A stretch of 56,014 nt of DNA. Source: Nitrososphaeria archaeon. GTDB taxonomy: Archaea > Thermoproteota > Nitrososphaeria > Nitrososphaerales > JANXEG01. Made by a program: the position numbers and the translations under genes. Where the stretch lies: NCBI GenBank assembly GCA_029775915.1, contig JARVKA010000004.1, positions 1 through 56,014 of the forward strand. Direction: 5' to 3'. The notes beneath the pieces were generated by a model. That model had not been told where the DNA came from. It did not search any database and was given only the letters and a program-made list of their open reading frames with translations. Within the stretch, counting starts at the first letter, position 1; the number at the start of each line of letters is the position of its first letter. This document shows, one piece after another, positions 8,889 through 16,835 of the stretch.

Positions 8889-9178
8889 ATCTGTTGAGGC
8901 AAGCTGGTGTAGATGTCACCATATTTGCCTAGTTCCACATCTAGCGATTGGTCACGAAGATAGTATACAGTCTCCCAGCGATAGCCTTTAATTCTCCTCG
9001 CGCCGATCATCACATCACCGTCTCTAACGAGTTTACGAATTTCGGTCCTCACCCTCTTGAGCGACCATCCGAGTTTGTGCGCTAAATCCTTCTCGTTGCT
9101 AGGACCCATGTTCAAAGCCTTGATCAACTCCTCCTGTTTATGGACATGAGCTTCGTTTCTTGTAGACATCATGTTCAC
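8885..9178 (-). CDS. Winged helix-turn-helix DNA-binding protein
   Basis: This 97-residue protein has a helix-turn-helix of the ArsR/MarR-like wHTH type: QEELIKALNMGPSNEKDLAHKLGWSLKRVRTEIRKL, followed by a short wing (GDVMIGARRIKGYRW). Such small wHTH regulators are common in archaeal viruses and integrated plasmids. The gene is divergent from the AbrB-like gene at 9246, so it may control that shared intergenic region. The local base composition (30 of 60 bases G+C in the row at 9001) differs from the host genes, supporting transfer. Confidence 0.7.
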   Translation of the reverse strand: MNMMSTRNEAHVHKQEELIKALNMGPSNEKDLAHKLGWSLKRVRTEIRKLVRDGDVMIGARRIKGYRWETVYYLRDQSLDVELGKYGDIYTSLPQQI

Positions 9179-9245
9179 TTCCCTATGATATGAAGGCCTA
9201 TACCTCGCTTTTAAATTTTAAAAAAATGTGGAGTGGTGGAGGAGA

Positions 9246-9420
9246 ATGGAGGGTTTAATCCCAATCCGCCTGACAAAGGTTACGACAAACGACTCTTCGC
9301 CAATGATTTACATACCAAAAGCGGCGAGGAGGCTTCTCGACTTGGAAGTTGGTACCTCCAATCCTGATCTCCGTCGACATAAAAGAGCAGCGATTAATTA
9401 TAGAAAAGCCGAAGCTCTAA
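9246..9420 (+). pseudogene. AbrB/SpoVT-like DNA-binding protein with an internal frameshift
   Basis: The ATG at 9246 is preceded by GGTGGAGGAG, a strong ribosome-binding site, and starts IPIRLTKVTTNDSSPMIYIP then KAARRLLDLEVG, the swapped-hairpin AbrB core. In this frame the rest is not AbrB-like. A one-base shift between about 9346 and 9362 gives ILISVDIKEQRLIIEKPKL, the expected final strands, with a TAA at 9418-9420. The repaired protein would be about 58 residues. It is likely a transcriptional regulator or antitoxin of the integrated element. Confidence 0.55.
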
Positions 9421-9436
9421 GAAGAGCTTGAGTGGG

Positions 9437-9559
9437 ATGAGCCTGCTTAATGAGAGGCAATGGCTTATTGAGAGGAAGAAGACCTGGCATCATAAAACTC
9501 AAGAGAGGTGCTACATAGCGAATGGCCAAACACGAGAATCGCGGTGTGAAAGGGTATGA
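9437..9559 (+). CDS. Small hypothetical protein (40 aa) in the integrated element
   Basis: The frame starts MSLLNERQWLIERKKTW and is rich in basic and aromatic residues. It follows the AbrB-like gene by 16 nt on the same strand and overlaps the next small frame by 38 nt. No family is recognised. Evidence for expression is only context and gene packing, so the call is tentative. Confidence 0.25.
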   Translation: MSLLNERQWLIERKKTWHHKTQERCYIANGQTRESRCERV

Positions 9560-9689
9560 TCCAGAGGTCTTGAAGAGGCTGCCTTATTGGGCCCGTGAGC
9601 TTCTATCCATGTTAGAGAAGGTGAGGGAAGAAAGAGAGCCGAGCGTCTTATCTTCTAAAAGGGGCCGGATTTCAAGCGCAAATTCATGA
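9522..9689 (+). CDS. Small hypothetical protein (55 aa) in the integrated element
   Basis: The ATG at 9522 opens MAKHENRGVKGYDPEVLKRL, then a helical YWARELLSMLEKVREERE segment and a basic tail. This looks like a small soluble DNA- or protein-binding accessory protein of the sort found in archaeal viruses. It converges on the nuclease-like gene, overlapping its end by 6 nt. I cannot assign a function. Confidence 0.4.
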   Translation: MAKHENRGVKGYDPEVLKRLPYWARELLSMLEKVREEREPSVLSSKRGRISSANS

Positions 9690-10331
9690 TTCCATACTCC
9701 CTGTTAAGAGGTTAAACAAATCTTCGGTCCACTTGTGGCGCTCCTCCACGATTTTCAAGCACTTCTCATCTCCGATCAGATCGCTCAAGGCGCCCTTTAT
9801 TGACAGAACCTCTTCGAATCCATACTCATCCTTGATTCGATCCAATTCCTTTTCATTAACCTCCCACCACATCAAGATCTTGCCAGAGGGTTTGACATCT
9901 TTCCGGCTCACTCTGAATCGATATTTATTCAGGAAGTCCTTGTCACAAAACTTTTTGAGGGATCTACTCTCCTCTTTCTTCACTTCATCGTTTATTACAG
10001 CTTGGGTCAGCGTTCTCCTATTTCCCTCATAGTAATTGGGCCAACACGTGGCCTCGACCACGTAGCACTTGCCCTCTTTCTCTACAAAGAAGTCGTACGT
10101 TGCCATCGGCCGATCTCTTCCTTCATAGTAGATGGATGCCTTCCCTCGTGCACTTTGTAGCCGTTCTTTTCAAACCACCTCCTCAGCAGGTCCTCGTAAA
10201 AGAGGACCAGAAGCCTGATTTTGAAGTTCTTGGCCCTCCTAACTTCATCCTTATCTCCCTTAAGAATCTCCACAGCGCTCCAGCCGATCTGGCGGCGTGA
10301 GTTCAAGATTTTTGGCCACCGCTTTGCCCAT
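9684..10331 (-). pseudogene. Restriction-endonuclease-fold-like protein, split by two frameshifts
   Basis: Three overlapping frames read best as one protein. From the ATG at 10331: MGKAVAKNLELTPPD; after a shift near 10280: SAVEILKGDKDEVRRAKNF and WFEKNGYKVHEGR; after a second shift near 10110: RPMATYDFFVEKEGKCYVVEATCWPNY. The order 'GYxVxEG ... DFFV ... YVVEA.CW' resembles the D-(x)n-ExK-like core of PD-(D/E)XK nucleases, though the usual Lys after Glu is replaced (EAT). Alternatively the downstream 140-codon frame (ATG at 10106) is expressed on its own. The gene lies 29 bp after the integrase stop. Confidence 0.45.
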
Positions 10332-10360
10332 AAGCTCGTAAGCTATGAGATTATGAAAGG

Positions 10361-11548
10361 CTAAGAGAAGCCATATTCTCTCATCTTCCTCATCAAAAGC
10401 TCCCTGAACTCTTTATCCTTCATCAACAAATCCATTATGCTATCGGTCTTTAATCTTGCTTCCTCAAGCTCTTGAGCTGCCTTCACATCCAAAGCCAGTC
10501 CACATCGAGAGCAGAACTTTGCATCCACTTGGTTGTTCATTTGGCATCTTGGGCATATTTTGGGCGTGAGCTTCGGCCTCTCCTCTGTGATTTTCTTCAA
10601 CCCATAAACCCCAAGGATCGCATCATCTAAATCTCGACCAGATAAGTGAACATAAATTGATGGCATCTTTGAGCCTTGTCTCCATCCGAAGACTTGATTC
10701 ATTTGTGCTTCTGTTAACTTTGATGCAAGAAATGTGGCTCTGCTATGCCTCAGCTTGTGAGGATGAACCTTTTTTGTTAAACCAGCCTTCTTTGCAGCAA
10801 CCTTAAGAATCTTTGCTAATGCAGGATAGCTCATGGGCTTATACCTGTTTACCGTGCCGATATTGATCCATAGAGGTGCATCAAGATTGTTTTTAAAAGG
10901 ATGGCTTTCAAGCCATGAGTGAATGTATGGCACACTCGCAACCACTATGATCCTTCTAGGGCCGGTTTTGCCAGTAAGCATAAGCTTGGCATAATTCTCC
11001 TCAAATACAACATCTTTTATCCTCATCGAGCCCAGCTCTCCTATTCTTGCACCGCTCTCATAAAGAGTCATGATGAATGCTTTATCTCTAGGATTGTCAC
11101 ATACTTCAACAAGCCTCATAATCTCTTCCTCCTTAATGAGCTCACCAGGCATAAGTTCATCCTTAGCTTTAAGTGTGGTCTTGATCCACTTCACTTCTTC
11201 AGGATACTCCTCATTATTGCCCTTCAGCCAACGGTAAAAACGCTTCAGGGCAACCTTGTAATCGTGCTTGGTCCAAGGTGAATAATCGCTCCTCTCAATT
11301 TTGTACACAAGATCCTCAATATCCTTCTTACCAGCTTCATCAAAATCCTTTCCAAGCATTTCACCAAGCTTTCTTACAATATCTAAGTATTTTTCAACTC
11401 TTCTCTTGCTTAAACCCTCAGAGAAGAGCTGCTTCTCAAATTCGAAGATGAGTGTTTTATTCTTTTCACTCAACGGGTTATGAAGCCTCCTCTCAGCCCT
11501 TCTTAACCTTGCCTCTGAATCGTGAATATCGATAAGTTGCTTGACCAT
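10361..11548 (-). CDS. Tyrosine recombinase/integrase with C-terminal zinc ribbon
   Basis: This 395-residue site-specific recombinase has an N-terminal SAM-like core-binding domain (about 40-125) and the catalytic domain with Arg in ESGARIGEL (about 167), Lys in LTGKTGPRR, HPHKLRHSRAT (about 261) and the nucleophile Tyr in SIYVHL (about 298). A C-terminal zinc ribbon, CPRC...CSRCG (about 330-350), is followed by a charged helical tail, an arrangement seen in archaeal XerD-like integrases. It begins 38 bp from the 3' end of tRNA-Thr and points away from it, the usual placement for an element integrated in a tRNA gene. The gene looks intact. Confidence 0.9.
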   Translation of the reverse strand: MVKQLIDIHDSEARLRRAERRLHNPLSEKNKTLIFEFEKQLFSEGLSKRRVEKYLDIVRKLGEMLGKDFDEAGKKDIEDLVYKIERSDYSPWTKHDYKVALKRFYRWLKGNNEEYPEEVKWIKTTLKAKDELMPGELIKEEEIMRLVEVCDNPRDKAFIMTLYESGARIGELGSMRIKDVVFEENYAKLMLTGKTGPRRIIVVASVPYIHSWLESHPFKNNLDAPLWINIGTVNRYKPMSYPALAKILKVAAKKAGLTKKVHPHKLRHSRATFLASKLTEAQMNQVFGWRQGSKMPSIYVHLSGRDLDDAILGVYGLKKITEERPKLTPKICPRCQMNNQVDAKFCSRCGLALDVKAAQELEEARLKTDSIMDLLMKDKEFRELLMRKMREYGFS

Positions 11549-11586
11549 CCATTAAGGATTAAGAAGGTGTATTTATACTTGTGGTA

Positions 11587-11693
11587 TGGAGCCTCGGGCG
11601 GGCTTTGAACCCGCGACCTCTGCCTTTTTGTTTTATCTTACCAAGGCAACGCTTTCTATGGCTAAAGCCTCTACCAGGCTGAGCTACCGAGGC
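11587..11693 (-). tRNA. tRNA-Thr (GGT) with two introns
   Basis: The acceptor stem is GCCTCGG/CCGAGGC, followed by T73 and an encoded CCA. The T arm is GCGGG-TTCAAAG-CCCGC. A normal cloverleaf appears only after removing two inserts: about 17 nt in the 3' strand of the D stem (about 11652-11668), restoring GAGC-G, and about 13 nt in the anticodon loop (about 11625-11637), giving stem TTGCC/GGCAG around loop TTGGTAA. The anticodon is therefore GGT (Thr); U73 is consistent with archaeal tRNA-Thr. Exact splice sites are ambiguous by one or two bases because of flanking repeats. The integrase gene follows the 3' end. Confidence 0.85.
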
Positions 11694-11771
11694 TCATTAT
11701 TTTTATAAACTTTGGTAGTTTTAAACATTTATGAATATTTAAAAAGAGATTTTCCGTTTAATTGATAATTG

Positions 11772-12326
11772 ATGGATAAGCACTCTGATGTATATAAAGG
11801 GAGAAAAGGCTTTGTTATTGTATATACTGGTGATGGTAAAGGTAAGACTACAGCCGCGTTAGGTTTAGCACTCCGCGCTATTGGTCATGGATTAAAGGTT
11901 TTAATGATTCAATTCATAAAAGGTGGTTGGAATTATGGAGAATTGAAAAGTGCGGAAAAATTAAGCCCTAATTTTAAGATTGTAACTATGGGTAAAGGCT
12001 ATGTGAGAAAAGAGGATAAAGAAGGGTTTGAGAAGCATAAAGTTGCTGCAAAGGAAGCTTTAGAGTTTTCTAAAGAAAAGATCATTTCGGGCGAATATGA
12101 TGTTATAATTTTGGATGAGATTAATTATGCTCAATACTTTCAATTGATTAGTGTTGAGGATATTTTGGATTTAATTCATTCAAAGCCAACCTTTGTGACT
12201 CTCGTTTTAACTGGTAATTACGCTCACCCCTCAATTTTAGAGGTGGCTGATTTAGTTACTGAGATGAAAATGATTAAACATCCTTATCAAAAAGGGATAA
12301 AAGCGAAAAAAGGTATAGATTATTAG
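11772..12326 (+). CDS. cobA: Cob(I)alamin adenosyltransferase, CobA/BtuR family
   Basis: The protein transfers the adenosyl group of ATP to cob(I)alamin, forming adenosylcobalamin. It has the P-loop TGDGKGKTTAALGLALRA (residues about 19-36), MIQFIKGGWNYGE and the Walker-B-like YDVIILDEINYA, and ends with the typical TEMKMIKHPYQKGIKAKKGIDY region. Length (about 184 residues) is normal. A TTG precedes the ATG at 11772; I prefer the ATG. The window also encodes a B12-dependent ribonucleotide reductase, a plausible user of the product. It is a single gene between tRNA-Thr and trxB. Confidence 0.93.
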   Translation: MDKHSDVYKGRKGFVIVYTGDGKGKTTAALGLALRAIGHGLKVLMIQFIKGGWNYGELKSAEKLSPNFKIVTMGKGYVRKEDKEGFEKHKVAAKEALEFSKEKIISGEYDVIILDEINYAQYFQLISVEDILDLIHSKPTFVTLVLTGNYAHPSILEVADLVTEMKMIKHPYQKGIKAKKGIDY

Positions 12327-12382
12327 CTTAAACATTTGTTAAATCATTTAAACTTATTAAGATTTTTCGAATATAATATTTA

Positions 12383-13306
12383 ATGATGAAAAAGAAGGTT
12401 ATCATTATCGGATCTGGTCCAGCTGGCTTAACCGCCGCCATTTATGCAGCACGAGGTGGTTTAGAGCCGTTGGTAATCGCTGGTAGCACACCTGGAGGGC
12501 AATTGATGCTCACCACAGAGGTAGAGAATTATCCTGGCTTTGAAACTGGCATTTTAGGTCCTGAATTGATGGAGAAAATGAGAAGGCAAGCTGAGAAATT
12601 TGGTGCAAAGTTTATAGATGCAGATGCTACCAAGGTCGATTTCTCTAAGCGCCCCTTTAAAGTTTGGGTGGGTGAAGAAGTTCATACTGGTGATGCAGTC
12701 ATTATCGCTACAGGCGCTTCTGCTAAATGGTTGGGTTTAAAGTCTGAGCAAAGGTTAAGAGGCAAGGGTGTTTCTTCATGCGCTACTTGTGATGGTTTCT
12801 TCTTTAAAGATAAGGATGTTGTAGTGGTGAGTGGTGGAGATACAGCCATAGAAGAAGCTTTATTCCTCACAAAATTTGCGAGGACGGTTACCATTATTCA
12901 CAGGAGAGATGCTTTAAGAGCTTCGAAGATTTTACAAGATAGAGCATTTAGTAATGAGAAGATTAAGTTTAAATGGAATAGTGAAGTAGTGGAAGTTTTA
13001 GGTGAAGATAGGGTAGTAGGTGTGAGATTGAAAGATGTAAAGACTGGGGAGTTATCTGAGTTAAAATGTGATGGAGTATTCATAGCGATTGGTCACAAAC
13101 CAAATACAGAATTATTTAAAGGCCAAATCGAGTTGGATAATGAGGGCTACGTGATTATTAAGAATGGGACTGCTACTAGCGTAGAAGGCGTATTCGCGGC
13201 TGGTGATGTATATGATTATAAATATAGGCAAGCTATAATCGCTGCTGCATCAGGATGCAAAGCCGCTATAGATACAATAAGGTATCTTGAGGCTAAAGAT
13301 CCATAA
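12383..13306 (+). CDS. trxB: Thioredoxin reductase (NADPH type)
   Basis: This 307-residue flavoprotein reduces thioredoxin. Seen are the FAD site GSGPAGLTAAIYAAR, the redox-active CATC (Cys about 133 and 136), a second nucleotide site (VVSGGDTAIEEA) and HRRDALRAS, whose two Arg residues bind the 2'-phosphate of NADPH. The C-terminal GVFAAGDVYDYKYRQAIIAAASG is the second FAD motif. The second nucleotide loop is SGGDTA rather than the more usual GGGNSA. Compare the paralogue at 24797, which lacks the HRR motif. It starts at tandem ATGs after an AT-rich promoter. Confidence 0.95.
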   Translation: MMKKKVIIIGSGPAGLTAAIYAARGGLEPLVIAGSTPGGQLMLTTEVENYPGFETGILGPELMEKMRRQAEKFGAKFIDADATKVDFSKRPFKVWVGEEVHTGDAVIIATGASAKWLGLKSEQRLRGKGVSSCATCDGFFFKDKDVVVVSGGDTAIEEALFLTKFARTVTIIHRRDALRASKILQDRAFSNEKIKFKWNSEVVEVLGEDRVVGVRLKDVKTGELSELKCDGVFIAIGHKPNTELFKGQIELDNEGYVIIKNGTATSVEGVFAAGDVYDYKYRQAIIAAASGCKAAIDTIRYLEAKDP

Positions 13307-13425
13307 TTTTAAATTATTTAGCTAAATTAAGACATTGGAAATATCGCTTGGAAATGCTATTATAAGCTTTAGGTCATAGTATCGTTCGATGGTGATTTAT
13401 CTTTAGATCCTTAGCTCAAATTAAA

Positions 13426-13896
13426 TTAACCAAGAGGTGCCCCATGACCGAGTACATCTTTCCATATAGCATCCCATACATCTTCTTCTAAAATAGCCTC
13501 ATGCCTAATAACCGCTTCTAAAAGGCGCCTCATAAAAGCGTGATGCTTGACTTCATCCTCATATATTTCTGTTATTAAATGCTTTACCCTACTATCCCTT
13601 TCAACCTCTAAAAGATTTTTAACCTCATTCACCATTCTCATCTCCACTTTGATATGCTCCTCCAAAATCGATTTGATTTGATTATACTCTTGCTCAACAA
13701 TAAGTTGGCCTTCACCCTTTAAGAGGCTTAAGATAGCATTGTAAAGATTGGCATGCTTTCGAGAATCATGAGCTATACCCCTCAAAGTTTCTTTAACTAC
13801 CACATTCTTTAACCCTTCAACACTAGATGAAAGGTTTGAAGCATAGCGCTCCTCTAATATCATCATATTTTTAACCTTATCAAATTTATTACTCAC
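13426..13896 (-). CDS. Ferritin-like four-helix protein
   Basis: This 156-residue, all-helical protein has repeated ExxxH-type motifs: EERYASN in helix 1, RGIAHDSRKHANLY in helix 2, EEHIKVEMRMVNEV in helix 3 and EDEVKHHAFMRRLLEAV in helix 4. This is the carboxylate/His pattern of ferritin-like or rubrerythrin-like di-iron proteins. It lacks a rubredoxin domain. The start is a GTG at 13896, preceded by GGGGAGG at good spacing, an example of a leadered gene in this genome. A role in iron or peroxide handling is inferred from the fold only. Confidence 0.65.
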   Translation of the reverse strand: MSNKFDKVKNMMILEERYASNLSSSVEGLKNVVVKETLRGIAHDSRKHANLYNAILSLLKGEGQLIVEQEYNQIKSILEEHIKVEMRMVNEVKNLLEVERDSRVKHLITEIYEDEVKHHAFMRRLLEAVIRHEAILEEDVWDAIWKDVLGHGAPLG

Positions 13897-14042
13897 TCTA
13901 AATACCTCCCCATTATGTAATTTTTCGCACTAAATAAGTTTTTATGCTTGAATAAATTCAATTTTTATTTATTAAAAATTTTTTAATTGAGAGAATGAAA
14001 TGTTTTTACCTTAGAAGTATTTATTTTAGTGCTTAATATGTA

Positions 14043-15506
14043 ATGAAAATTGAGGGAGAAGAATTGGAAGATTTATTAAGAATGGCAATTGAATATGCAA
14101 ATCAATTGGGCGCTACATATTCTGAAGCGAGATTCCAATCAGATATTTATGAAACGACCATTTTAAAGAATGGAATACATGAGGTTTCAGCTAAAGATCA
14201 ATTTATGGGTATTAGTGTTAGAGTATTATATAAAAATGCTTTAGGTTTTGCAGCTACCAATATAATTTCTCAAAATGAAGTTAGAGAATTGGTTGAAAGA
14301 GCTATTCATATTGCTAGTGCCACATCAAGCTTAATAAAATCTGGCATTACCATGGGTAAAGGCGAGCTTGGTTGTAATGTAAAGATTGAGATAAAGCCAA
14401 GGATAAAGTTTGATTGTGTAGATTATGATTCAAGAATCCAATTATTAAAGGAGGTTGATGAGTTTGCGAAAGATGGAGCAGAAAAGATTGGGGTTAAATT
14501 ACCTGCACGTATGCTCACTATCGATACTTTAATCACTGAGAAACTTTTAATAACGAGTGATGGTGTGTATGCTTACTCTAAAATCCCTAGGGTAGCATTT
14601 AACTTCTTCCTCACAGCTTACGATTCTCAAAAAGGAACTGCTCAAAGGTATGGTAATTTAGGCGAGTCTTTAGGATGGGAGGCGGTTGAAAGATGGGATT
14701 TGCCAAAATTACTTCACGAAGAGTCTTTATCCTTATCCAAAGTGGTTAAAGAAGCTAAAAAGCCTCCTACAGACGAATTGGATGTAATTTTAGGGCCTGA
14801 GGTGGTTGGTATTGTATGCCATGAGTCTTGTGGTCATCCTTCCGAAGCTGATCGAATCTTAGGTAGAGAGGCTGCTCAAGCTGGAGAGACATATCTCGAT
14901 ATGGATTCAATAGGCAAAAGGGTAGGTTCAGAGGTTATAAATGTGGTAGACGATCCTACTTTACCAAAGTCTTTTGGCTTTTATTTATATGATGATGAAG
15001 GTGTGAAAGCGAGAAAACGAGTATTAATAAAGAATGGTGTGATTAATGAGTTTCTCCATAATCGTGAAACTGCTTCAGTATTTAATTTGGAGAGTAATGC
15101 ATCATCAAGATCAGTAGCGTATAATCGTGAACCCATTATTAGAATGGCAAATACCTTTCTTGAACCTAAGGATTACTCATTTGAAGAATTAATAAAGGAT
15201 GTGAGGCATGGTGTTTATATTAAAAACTTTATGGAATGGAATATTGATGATAAGCGCTTTCATCAACGTTATGTAGGTTTGGAGGCTTATCAAATCGAAA
15301 ATGGTGAGTTAAAAGAAATGGTGAGAAACCCTGTACTTGAGTTAACTACAATAGGTTTATGGTCAGCTATCGATGCTGTAGGCAAAGATTTGGAATTTCA
15401 AGCTGCATATTGTGGTAAAGGTGATCCAATGCAAGGCATACCTGTATGGACTGGAGGCCCTCATGTAAGATTGAGAAAGGTTAGGTTAAGTGGGGTGTCA
15501 TTATGA
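14043..15506 (+). CDS. tldD: TldD metalloprotease subunit
   Basis: At 487 residues this is a standard TldD, the catalytic half of the TldD/TldE heterodimeric metalloprotease that trims unfolded peptides and, in some bacteria, modified peptides. The zinc-binding HESCGHPSE (HExxxH, about residues 260-265) is intact and followed by EADRILGREAAQAG. The C-terminal WTGGPHVRLRKVRLSG is typical. It overlaps tldE by 4 nt (ATGA), so the two subunits are translationally coupled. Substrates in archaea are unknown. Confidence 0.95.
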   Translation: MKIEGEELEDLLRMAIEYANQLGATYSEARFQSDIYETTILKNGIHEVSAKDQFMGISVRVLYKNALGFAATNIISQNEVRELVERAIHIASATSSLIKSGITMGKGELGCNVKIEIKPRIKFDCVDYDSRIQLLKEVDEFAKDGAEKIGVKLPARMLTIDTLITEKLLITSDGVYAYSKIPRVAFNFFLTAYDSQKGTAQRYGNLGESLGWEAVERWDLPKLLHEESLSLSKVVKEAKKPPTDELDVILGPEVVGIVCHESCGHPSEADRILGREAAQAGETYLDMDSIGKRVGSEVINVVDDPTLPKSFGFYLYDDEGVKARKRVLIKNGVINEFLHNRETASVFNLESNASSRSVAYNREPIIRMANTFLEPKDYSFEELIKDVRHGVYIKNFMEWNIDDKRFHQRYVGLEAYQIENGELKEMVRNPVLELTTIGLWSAIDAVGKDLEFQAAYCGKGDPMQGIPVWTGGPHVRLRKVRLSGVSL

Positions 15507-16834
15507 AAAGGGAAGAGTTACCATCATTTGCAGTGAAATTGGGTATAAAATTTGGTGCTTCAGATGTGGTAGCAAGTGTAATAGAGTGGGATGGGATTAT
15601 GATACGCTTCTCCAATAATGAGGTTACAATTTCTAAATTCTTTCATGAAGCTTTTTTGAAGATTTTTATAATGATTGGGAAGCATAGAGCTGCATCTACA
15701 GTTAATGTGCTATCAGAAAGTGTTGTAGAGAATACTATAAAGAATTTAATTAATATAGCGAAAATTACACCACCAGCTGATATTTACGCTCCTTTACCAA
15801 AGGGCCCATTTAATTATAATCCATCACTTCTTAAAGCTCCAACAATACCATTAGATTCAATTAAATTATCCAATTATGTTAAAGATGGTATTAATGGAGC
15901 GTTAGAAGCTGGTGCGCAACGTGTTGCTGGCTCACTTATAGCTGGAAATATTCGAGTTATATTGGAGACTTCAAGTAATGTGCATGCGGAGCAAGAAGGT
16001 TCGAGTTTGGAGATTTCAATAAGGGCTTTCACATCAAAATATTCATCAGGCCATGGTGTATCTATAGCTCAAAATGAAAAAGATTTTCAACCATTAAATG
16101 CTGGAAAGTATGCTGGAGAGATCGCTAAGTTAGCTTCAAATCCAAAGCAAATCGAGCCGGGTAAATATAAAGCATTACTAAGCCCATTAATCTTCGCTAA
16201 CCTCGTTAATCAAATAGGTATTCAATCATCAGCATTTTTAATAGATGCTGGCCAATCATTCCTCATTGATAAGATTGAACAAAAAGTCGCTAGTGATCGA
16301 TTCACACTATATGATGATCCTACAATCCCTAATACGTATGGTTCAAGAGCATTTGATGATGAGGGTGTGCCTACAAAAAATAATGTAATTGTAGATAAGG
16401 GTATTTTAAAGACTTATTTGCACAATACTACTACCGCAACTAAATACAATACACAAACAACGGGTAATGCTGGTTTAATAGTGCCAAAACCATGGAATTT
16501 AATCGTTGAGCAGGGTGATAAAAAGTTTGAGAGATTGCTATCTGAGATTGATTATGGTATTTATGTAACGAATGCTTGGTATCTCAGATTTCAAGATTAT
16601 CAAAAGGGAGACTTTTCAATAGTTCCTCGAGACGGTATGTTTTTAATTAAAAATGGGAGTATCGCATACTCAATAAAGGATTTAAGAATTAGTGATAATA
16701 TGTTAAGAATCTTTCAAAATATTGAAGATTTAAGTTTAGAGAGATTATGGGTTAAATGGTGGGAAGTAGAGATACCAACACTTACACCATACGCTATTGT
16801 AAGTGATTTAAACTTCACAAAATCTTTATTATGA
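15503..16834 (+). CDS. tldE: TldE/PmbA subunit
   Basis: This 443-residue protein is the non-catalytic partner of TldD. It has the shared fold (LYDDPTIPNTYGSRAFDDEGVP near residue 270-290, then NNVIVDKGILKTYLHN) but no HExxxH motif, as expected. It is the second gene of a two-gene operon and ends 1 nt before the convergent ABC permease gene, so the two transcripts must overlap at their ends. Confidence 0.93.
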   Translation: MKREELPSFAVKLGIKFGASDVVASVIEWDGIMIRFSNNEVTISKFFHEAFLKIFIMIGKHRAASTVNVLSESVVENTIKNLINIAKITPPADIYAPLPKGPFNYNPSLLKAPTIPLDSIKLSNYVKDGINGALEAGAQRVAGSLIAGNIRVILETSSNVHAEQEGSSLEISIRAFTSKYSSGHGVSIAQNEKDFQPLNAGKYAGEIAKLASNPKQIEPGKYKALLSPLIFANLVNQIGIQSSAFLIDAGQSFLIDKIEQKVASDRFTLYDDPTIPNTYGSRAFDDEGVPTKNNVIVDKGILKTYLHNTTTATKYNTQTTGNAGLIVPKPWNLIVEQGDKKFERLLSEIDYGIYVTNAWYLRFQDYQKGDFSIVPRDGMFLIKNGSIAYSIKDLRISDNMLRIFQNIEDLSLERLWVKWWEVEIPTLTPYAIVSDLNFTKSLL

Positions 16835-16835
16835 G

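Noticed and set aside
5769-10360. Search for a second copy of the tRNA-Thr 3' end (element attachment site)
   Set aside because: I found no direct repeat of the tRNA-Thr 3' sequence in this stretch by eye; the other boundary may be lost or outside the region read.
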